Below, piece by piece: positions 15,972 through 20,481 of a stretch of DNA of 20,481 bases. The notes beneath the pieces were generated by a model. It saw only the letters and a program-made list of their open reading frames with translations, searched no databases and was not told the DNA's origin. A program made the translations under genes and the position numbers. The stretch lies in NCBI GenBank assembly GCA_030597965.1, contig JAUVQU010000016.1:1-20481 (forward strand), given 5' to 3'. This DNA is from Cellvibrionaceae bacterium (lineage in GTDB: Bacteria; Pseudomonadota; Gammaproteobacteria; Pseudomonadales; Cellvibrionaceae). The number at the start of each line of letters is the position of its first letter. The stretch's first letter is position 1.

Positions 15972-17031
15972 GTTCTTGTTCCAAAGGTAAAAAGGTTGAG
16001 AAAGAGGTTTGTCCCGGCTGACTCCGGCATTCAATTAAGCCGTGGTGTTGCTGAATAAGATTTTGCGCAATGGCTAGGCCCAGCCCAGTGCCTTCGGCGC
16101 GACCGGTGATCATTGGGTAGAAGATGTTGTCTATCAGGTGCTTGGGGATCCCCGGCCCAGAGTCGATAACATCCACGCGGCATACAAGCGGGTGATGTTG
16201 GCGACCAATGGTGAAGTGGCGCTGAATACGAGTTCGAAGAGTGATGGATCCACTTTCGGCATCCGATTCTTGAATAGCTTGCATGGCGTTGCGAACGATA
16301 TTGAGCAGCGCCTGAATCAGCTGTTCTCTGTCGGCAGGGAATTCCGGGATACTCGGGTCATAATCTTTGATTAACTGTATGCTTTTAGGTAGTTCTGTTT
16401 GCACTAGCTTGGCGATGTGTTGCAGCACCTCATGAATATTAGTGGCCTCTACTTGCGGCAGCTGACGAGGGCCTAGCATACGGTCGACTAGATTCCTTAA
16501 GCGGTCCGCTTCTTCGATAATAATGTCCGTGAACTCTGTCAGTTCTGCGCTGGGTAGCTCGCGGGAAAGTAGCTGTGCCGCCCCTCGGATGCCGCCTAAA
16601 GGGTTTTTGATTTCATGAGCCATAGATCTCACCAGGTCGCGAGTAGTCGCCTGTGCGGAAATTAGACCCTCTTCACGGCTTATACGCAGCATACGATCAA
16701 GCGGCATGACCTCAATAATTAGATCACTATCGTCTCCAAGTGGTGTCACCGTGTAATCCACGGTGATTTCTTGGTTGTTGTGCAGCAGCCACTGAGCTTG
16801 CCGTTTTGTGTATTGGTTGCCATCTTTTGCAGATTGCAATAATGCGCTGTGCGAGCCATCGTTTTCGCGGCAGTAGCGACTGATGTGCCGCCCTAAAATT
16901 TTGGCGCGACTGATTTCCAGTAATGCTTCTGCAGAAGGGTTTATGTGTAATAAGCGCCAATCGCGATCGACCACCAGCACTGCTGTGCTGAGGTTGTCGA
17001 GAATCTTATGATAATTGGGGTTAATGCTCAT
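15958..17031 (-). CDS. ntrB: Nitrogen regulation sensor histidine kinase NtrB (GlnL)
   Basis: A 357-residue cytoplasmic kinase/phosphatase with no membrane segment. A PAS domain spans about 8-115 (LSTAVLVVDRDWRLLHINPSA). The phospho-acceptor box is SMAHEIKNPLGGIRGAAQL with H139, the same number as in E. coli NtrB. ATP-binding boxes: N (LLNIVRNAMQAI), G1 (VIDSGPGIP) and G2 (GRAEGTGLGLAIAQNLI). PII protein sets its kinase/phosphatase balance. GGGA lies before the ATG. The 196-bp gap from the DUF4124 gene suggests its own promoter, which I cannot pinpoint; an inverted repeat ATCTGG/CCAGAT (17153-17173) lies in the gap. Confidence 0.97.
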   Translation of the reverse strand: MSINPNYHKILDNLSTAVLVVDRDWRLLHINPSAEALLEISRAKILGRHISRYCRENDGSHSALLQSAKDGNQYTKRQAQWLLHNNQEITVDYTVTPLGDDSDLIIEVMPLDRMLRISREEGLISAQATTRDLVRSMAHEIKNPLGGIRGAAQLLSRELPSAELTEFTDIIIEEADRLRNLVDRMLGPRQLPQVEATNIHEVLQHIAKLVQTELPKSIQLIKDYDPSIPEFPADREQLIQALLNIVRNAMQAIQESDAESGSITLRTRIQRHFTIGRQHHPLVCRVDVIDSGPGIPKHLIDNIFYPMITGRAEGTGLGLAIAQNLIQQHHGLIECRSQPGQTSFSTFLPLEQEHATE

Positions 17032-17227
17032 GGTATCCCGTCAAAAATGAATGCGTCCGACCATTTTAAGAGTCTTACCCTAAAGTAGCTGCAAAAACCG
17101 AACCAACTTTCAGGGTTGAGGCAACACGGCGAGATTGCTTAGTGTTGGCATGATCTGGGAGGTGCTGCCAGATTATATTATGCGCTATTTTGGTGCGTCA
17201 GGTCTTGTTGGGTCGAGTTTTTATTTT

Positions 17228-17788
17228 TCACTTGGCTGGGTTTGGCTTTGGTGCAGTCTGTCTTTTGACGTATATAGTTATTGCCTTGGAGTGGCTGACG
17301 GCTTTTCCGTGTTTATCAACGATGGCGGCTTGGATGGTGTGCTGTCCGCGATATACCTCGGTCAGTGTGTAGTGGCCGCCTGCTTGAGGTGAGCCTTTAG
17401 GTGTCCCGTCGAGATAGAGCTGAATGCGTTGGCCGGCGGTTAAGTAGGGTTTAACCGCTGCATTGACGGGAATGGTTCGCTGCCCTGTGGGGATGGTTGT
17501 TCCATCCGTAGGGGCTGTGATGGCAATGCTAGCTGAAGGTGCTTTAGATTTTGCAGCCTTTTTGTTGGGGGTGCTGGTGGGTGCGTGGTGAGTTGGCTGG
17601 GTGTTTAATGGCAGTAGCTCGACGGTTTTAGCGTTTTGGTTGGGTCTGGGCTTATCGGTAAAGGTAATGCGGCCGTTCTCATCGACGATCTTATAGATCT
17701 CTGCATGTACAGCGCTACAGACAAGTACGATCAATGCCAGCGTTAGAGAGGCCTTGATGTGTAATTTGGACTTGTTTTGAATTGCCAT
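17228..17788 (-). CDS. DUF4124 domain-containing periplasmic protein
   Basis: A 186-residue protein from the ATG at 17788, chosen because AAGG lies about 9-12 nt upstream and a signal peptide follows (hydrophobic LTLALIVLVCSAVHA). After cleavage comes a DUF4124 unit (EIYKIVDENGRITFTDKP), a low-complexity Pro/Thr/Ala/Lys linker (about 55-85), and a C-terminal all-β, Ig-like region (IAITAPTDGTTIPTG...RIQLYLDGTPKGSPQAGGHYTLTEVYRGQHTIQAAIVDKHG). The function of DUF4124 is not known to me. It sits between glnA and ntrB; from memory, DUF4124 genes occupy the same slot in Pseudomonas, so the position may be conserved. A role in nitrogen control is not indicated by the sequence. Confidence 0.88.
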   Translation of the reverse strand: MAIQNKSKLHIKASLTLALIVLVCSAVHAEIYKIVDENGRITFTDKPRPNQNAKTVELLPLNTQPTHHAPTSTPNKKAAKSKAPSASIAITAPTDGTTIPTGQRTIPVNAAVKPYLTAGQRIQLYLDGTPKGSPQAGGHYTLTEVYRGQHTIQAAIVDKHGKAVSHSKAITIYVKRQTAPKPNPAK

Positions 17789-17801
17789 GTCAGCTCGCCT
17801 T

Positions 17802-17840
17802 GTTGCACCGAATTGTTGCGCCGAATTATTGCACCGAAGG
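17802..17840. repeat. Three tandem 13-bp repeats upstream of the DUF4124 gene
   Basis: Near-identical units GTTGCACCGAATT, GTTGCGCCGAATT and ATTGCACCGAAGG lie head to tail, starting 14 bp before the DUF4124 start codon in its leader. They could be slippage products or a small regulatory repeat. Confidence 0.75.
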
Positions 17841-17934
17841 ATCAAGGTTAACGCCGATGCTTGTAGTTTAGAATGTTGTGTCGTTAATTTTGTTCAATCG
17901 TCCACAAAACTGCAATTTAAAAAGTATAGGCAAT

Positions 17935-17962
17935 AAAAAAGGGTCACCGAAGTGACCCTTTT
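17935..17962 (-). terminator. Rho-independent terminator of glnA
   Basis: On the minus strand, AAAAGGGTCAC and GTGACCCTTTT form a perfect 11-bp stem with a TTCG tetraloop, and the T-run extends to six. It begins 22 bp after the glnA stop. The symmetrical A/T tails mean it could also work in the other direction. It separates glnA from DUF4124/ntrBC transcription. Confidence 0.95.
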
Positions 17963-17984
17963 ATCGAACGACTAAAACTGTTGA

Positions 17985-19391
17985 TTAAACAGAATAGTAC
18001 AGGTCGAATTCAACCGGGTGAGTGGTTTGCTCAACACGGTGGACTTCTTCCATCTTCAGCTCGATGTAAGCTTCGATCATATCGTCAGTGAACACGTTGC
18101 CGTGAGTCAGGAACTCGTGATCAGCTTTTAGAGAGTCCAGCGCTTCACGCAGGCTGCCAGCAACCTGAGGGATAGCCATACCTTCTTCAGGTGGAAGGTC
18201 GTATAGATCCTTATCAGCTGCATCGCCAGGGTGGATCTTGTTCTTAACACCGTCAAGGCCAGCCATCAACAAGGCAGAGAACGCCAGGTATGGGTTGGCA
18301 ATTGGATCCGGGAAGCGAGCTTCAACGCGAATACCCTTAGGAGAAGAAACGTAAGGGATACGGATAGAAGCAGAGCGGTTACGGGCTGAATAAGCCAGCA
18401 TTACAGGGGCTTCAAAACCAGGAATCAAGCGCTTATAAGAGTTAGTGCCTGGGTTAGTGAAAGCATTGAGCGCTTTTGCGTGCTTGATCACACCGCCGAT
18501 GTAGTAGATAGCATCTTCAGACAGACCAGCATAGCCGTCGCCAGCGAACTGGTTCTCACCGTTCAACCAGTAAGACATGTGAACGTGCATACCAGAACCG
18601 TTGTCACCAACGATTGGCTTAGGCATGAAGGTGGCCGTCTTGCCGTAGGCGTGCGCAACGTTGTGAACGCAGTACTTCATGATTTGTACTTCGTCAGCTT
18701 TCTTAATCAGAGTGTTGAACCTAACACCGATTTCACACTGACCAGCAGTAGCAACTTCGTGGTGATGAACTTCGATGTCCAGACCCATTTGCTCCATGGC
18801 GTTACACATAGCGCCACGCATATCATGCAGGCTGTCTACTGGAGGCACTGGGAAGTAGCCGCCTTTAACACGTGGGCGGTGACCCATGTTACCGTCGGTG
18901 AATTCACCGTGGGTAGACCAATCAGCTTCTTCAGAGCCGATTTCATAGCCACATTTGCCCATTTCGTCAGACCATTTAACTTCGTCAAATACGAAGAACT
19001 CTGGCTCAGGGCCAAAGAAAGCTGTGTCGCCCAGACCGGTAGACTTCAAGTATTCTTCAGCGCGGTTTGCAACAGAGCGTGGATCGCGCTCATAGCCTTG
19101 CATGGTAGAAGGCTCAACAATGTCACAGCGCACGATAACAGTGGCTTCGTCTGTGAAAGGATCAAGAACAGAAGCGCTGTCGTCTGGCATCAGAATCATG
19201 TCGGATTCGTTAATACCTTTCCAGCCAGAAATTGAAGAACCGTCAAACATTTGACCGTTTTCGAAGAAATCTTCGTCAACTTCTTTTGATGGGATGGTAA
19301 CGTGCTGCTCTTTACCTTTAAAGTCGGTGAAACGCAGGTCAACCCAGCGTACTTCGCCATCTTTGATTAGCTTCAGGGTGTTCTCTGACAT
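17985..19391 (-). CDS. glnA: Glutamine synthetase type I
   Basis: A 468-residue protein from the ATG at 19391, with a strong GGAGG site 5 nt upstream; the frame runs on to 19478 but that extension is not family-like. It joins ammonia and glutamate to glutamine using ATP, as a cytoplasmic dodecamer. Signatures: MFDGSSISGW near the N-terminus, FGPEPEFFVFD (metal ligands), VHHHEVATAGQCE, KPIVGDNGSGMHVHMS (ATP-binding site), NRSASIRIP, and the adenylylation site DLYDLPPEE with the Tyr at 397, the E. coli position. It is thus the GS-I-beta type controlled by GlnE adenylylation. A sigma-54 promoter and two NtrC sites lie upstream, and a terminator closes the transcript. Confidence 0.98.
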   Translation of the reverse strand: MSENTLKLIKDGEVRWVDLRFTDFKGKEQHVTIPSKEVDEDFFENGQMFDGSSISGWKGINESDMILMPDDSASVLDPFTDEATVIVRCDIVEPSTMQGYERDPRSVANRAEEYLKSTGLGDTAFFGPEPEFFVFDEVKWSDEMGKCGYEIGSEEADWSTHGEFTDGNMGHRPRVKGGYFPVPPVDSLHDMRGAMCNAMEQMGLDIEVHHHEVATAGQCEIGVRFNTLIKKADEVQIMKYCVHNVAHAYGKTATFMPKPIVGDNGSGMHVHMSYWLNGENQFAGDGYAGLSEDAIYYIGGVIKHAKALNAFTNPGTNSYKRLIPGFEAPVMLAYSARNRSASIRIPYVSSPKGIRVEARFPDPIANPYLAFSALLMAGLDGVKNKIHPGDAADKDLYDLPPEEGMAIPQVAGSLREALDSLKADHEFLTHGNVFTDDMIEAYIELKMEEVHRVEQTTHPVEFDLYYSV

Positions 19392-19513
19392 GAATGCCTC
19401 CAAAATGCATTGATCGTTTAATGTAAAAAATAAAAACTGTTTGTCTTGCGTCTTCTTGGTCGCGTATTCATCACGCATATGACGTTTGACGCAAGAGACT
19501 GTCCCATATCAAG

Positions 19514-19530
19514 GGCAAGATACGTGCCAG
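19514..19530 (-). promoter_or_regulatory. Sigma-54 promoter of glnA
   Basis: On the minus strand the site reads CTGGCACGTATCTTGCC, a full match to the -24/-12 consensus (TGGCAC-N5-TTGC). The -12 C is at 19515, so transcription should begin near 19503, leaving a leader of about 110 nt before the glnA ATG. With the NtrC sites upstream, this is the equivalent of glnAp2 of enteric bacteria. Confidence 0.95.
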
Positions 19531-19604
19531 CTATGGTTGTTGTTGCTAAATCAAAGGATTGCCATAAGCCCGAGCGGCTATCCAGTGGTTAGGCGGGCAG
19601 TTCT

Positions 19605-19621
19605 AGCACCATAAAGGTGCA
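19605..19621 (-). promoter_or_regulatory. NtrC-binding site 1 (glnA enhancer)
   Basis: AGCACC-ATAAA-GGTGCA matches the NtrC consensus TGCACC-N5-GGTGCA at all but one position. Its centre is about 110 bp upstream of the predicted sigma-54 start, close to the -108 site of E. coli glnA. Confidence 0.92.
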
Positions 19622-19634
19622 CCCAATCAAGATG

Positions 19635-19651
19635 TGCACCTTTATGGTGCT
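19635..19651 (-). promoter_or_regulatory. NtrC-binding site 2 (glnA enhancer)
   Basis: TGCACC-TTTAT-GGTGCT again differs from the NtrC consensus by one base. Its centre is 30 bp from site 1 (about three helical turns) and about 140 bp upstream of the predicted start, as at E. coli glnA. It is the exact reverse complement of site 1. Confidence 0.92.
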
Positions 19652-19737
19652 TTGTGGGGTTTTCTATTGCTGCCGATACTAGCGCCCGTGATTCTATACC
19701 TACTTAACGCTTCTGTGTAGAAGTTTTGATCAAATTG

Positions 19738-19767
19738 TTGGGCAGGGAAACTTTAGGGCTATATAAT
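19738..19767 (+). promoter_or_regulatory. Sigma-70-type promoter for thiI
   Basis: A perfect -10 (TATAAT, 19762-19767) lies 18 bp after a -35-like TTGGGC (19738-19743). A GC-rich discriminator (GCGCGGC) follows. Predicted transcription begins near 19775, about 234 nt before the thiI ATG. Confidence 0.7.
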
Positions 19768-19774
19768 CGCGCGG

Positions 19775-20008
19775 CTATTTATCTACTAATTAGATAGCTC
19801 ATCCCTGATCTATCTAATTGTCGCCCCAAAAATACAGCGAAGATGTGTGAATATTCTAGAATTTTAGGGGCTCGCGGCGGCTTATACCGTCGGCGGCACA
19901 TCCTGTGCCGCACTATGGAGTGCGAATTAATAGTAATTGAAAGCTGGCCTCTGAGGCCAGCTAAAGTACATGCCCGCCATGAGGGTATACATCCAGAGGG
20001 TCAACCCA
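19775..20008 (+). other. Structured leader of thiI with three perfect hairpins
   Basis: Three stems lie in the predicted 5' leader. AATTAGATAG/CTATCTAATT (19788-19819) has 10 bp and a 12-nt loop. GCGGCACA/TGTGCCGC (19893-19911) has 8 bp and a 3-nt loop. AGCTGGCCT/AGGCCAGCT (19942-19962) has 9 bp and a 3-nt loop. None has a U-run, so they are not simple terminators. I do not recognise a known riboswitch, and the TPP riboswitch core is absent. It could be a cis-regulatory leader or a separate small RNA. The remaining part of the glnA-thiI gap (19652-19737) shows nothing I can name. Confidence 0.55.
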
Positions 20009-20481
20009 ATGCATTTTATCGTTAAGCTATTCCCCGAAATCACTATTAAGAGCCCGCCTGTACGTAAGCGTTTTATCAAACAGCTTAGAGAGAATATACG
20101 CGGTCTTTTAAAGCCCGTTGATGATCGTATTAGAGTGGTGCGTGAGTGGGACAAAATTGAGGTGATTGCGGATATTCCAGAAGATGAAGCGGTAAAGCTG
20201 GTGCCGCATATCAGTAGAGTGCTGGCCCATACGCCGGGTATTGCCCATTTTTCACGGGTACAGCCTTTTCCGTTGGGTGACCTAGAGGATATCTACCAGA
20301 AGACCCAATCAGTTTGGGGTGATGCACTTATAGGTAAAACCTTCTGTGTGCGGGCCAAGCGCAATGGTAATGCCACCCACGATTTCACTTCAGTTGAAGT
20401 GGAACGCTATGTCGGCGGCGGCTTGAATCAGCACAATGACACGGCAGGAGTGAAGCTAAAAAATCCAGACATCACCGTTAA
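20009..20481 (+). CDS. thiI: tRNA 4-thiouridine synthase / thiamine biosynthesis protein ThiI (5' part; cut by window edge)
   Basis: 157 codons are visible from the ATG at 20009, with GAGGG 8 nt upstream; the gene runs off the window. It begins MHFIVKLFPEITIKS, almost as in E. coli ThiI, then covers the N-terminal ferredoxin-like domain and most of the THUMP domain (FCVRAKRNGNATHDFTSVEVERYVGGGLNQH...VKLKNPDITV). ThiI sulfurates U8 of tRNA and supplies sulfur for the thiazole of thiamine. The PP-loop ATPase domain and the catalytic cysteines lie beyond the edge, so it cannot be told whether a C-terminal rhodanese domain is present. It diverges from glnA, with 617 bp between them. Confidence 0.96.
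   Translation, partial: MHFIVKLFPEITIKSPPVRKRFIKQLRENIRGLLKPVDDRIRVVREWDKIEVIADIPEDEAVKLVPHISRVLAHTPGIAHFSRVQPFPLGDLEDIYQKTQSVWGDALIGKTFCVRAKRNGNATHDFTSVEVERYVGGGLNQHNDTAGVKLKNPDITV

Larger units (their letters stand above)
19605..19651. repeat. Perfect 18-bp inverted repeat spanning both NtrC sites
   Basis: Positions 19605-19622 and 19634-19651 are exact reverse complements, separated by 11 bp. Each arm contains one NtrC site, and each site is itself a palindrome. The region could extrude a cruciform or, if transcribed, form a strong hairpin. Confidence 0.95.

Noticed and set aside
17122..17173. Hairpins (CAACAC/GTGTTG and ATCTGG/CCAGAT) between DUF4124 and ntrB as terminators
   Set aside because: Stems are short with long loops and no U-run follows on either strand, so they are not called as terminators.
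18480..19235. 251-codon open frame on the plus strand opposite glnA
   Set aside because: It is a mirror of the strongly conserved glnA coding sequence, with no ribosome site or recognisable domain.
19798..19820. CCCTGATCTA in the thiI leader resembles part of a TPP riboswitch core
   Set aside because: The other TPP elements (CUGAGA, the second conserved strand) are absent and the resemblance sits in a simple hairpin loop and arm, so it is taken as chance.
19843..20025. 60-codon frame in the thiI leader
   Set aside because: It has no ribosome site, is rich in Arg from GC-rich hairpin sequence, and overlaps the thiI start.
1..20481. CRISPR arrays, insertion sequences, tRNA/rRNA genes or prophage genes
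   Set aside because: I looked and found no regularly spaced repeats, transposase or integrase motifs, or tRNA-like sequences in the window.

Overview
The window reads as a chromosomal stretch of a gammaproteobacterium. The best fit is a marine relative of the Cellvibrionaceae/Pseudomonas side of the class, inferred from gene content and order; the genus cannot be fixed from sequence alone. Most genes are housekeeping. The order gpmI-envC-ctpA-yibQ, yibN-grxC-secB, and glnA-DUF4124-ntrB-ntrC next to thiI is, from memory, the order of the PA5118-PA5135 region of Pseudomonas aeruginosa. Parts of it also occur in E. coli.

Left end (1-2258): the 3'-truncated end of a secreted DUF3604 (PHP-like) protein on the minus strand. 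Diverging from it on the plus strand is a lone UmuD-like gene behind a near-ideal LexA (SOS) box. The UmuD-like protein aligns with E. coli UmuD residue for residue, but the catalytic Ser60, Lys97 and the Cys24-Gly25 cleavage site are all replaced. This is the most unusual item in the window.

Cell-envelope block (2176-7426, minus): gpmI, envC, ctpA and a YibQ-type divergent polysaccharide deacetylase, tightly spaced and probably largely co-transcribed. EnvC activates amidases at the division septum. CtpA and the YibQ-like protein act in the periplasm. The 3' end of yibQ overlaps the 3' end of the UmuD-like gene by 83 bp.

Thiol/secretion block (7632-9016, plus): a membrane-anchored, cysteine-free rhodanese-like protein, glutaredoxin 3 and the SecB export chaperone, closed by a strong terminator. 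An alkyltransferase-like DNA damage-recognition protein (PWHRV type) follows, then a small secreted hypothetical protein on the minus strand.

Efflux block (10094-14430, plus): a two-gene RND transporter (membrane-fusion protein plus permease, start/stop overlap) sitting between the secB side and the nitrogen-control genes.

Nitrogen block (14508-19391, minus): glnA, a DUF4124 protein, ntrB and ntrC. The glnA control region is unusually clear: a consensus sigma-54 promoter with two NtrC sites about 110 and 140 bp upstream of the predicted start, together forming a perfect 18-bp inverted repeat. NtrB/NtrC would therefore activate glnA from this site.

Right end (19762-20481, plus): thiI, truncated by the window edge, behind a sigma-70-type promoter and a leader of about 230 nt holding three perfect hairpins.
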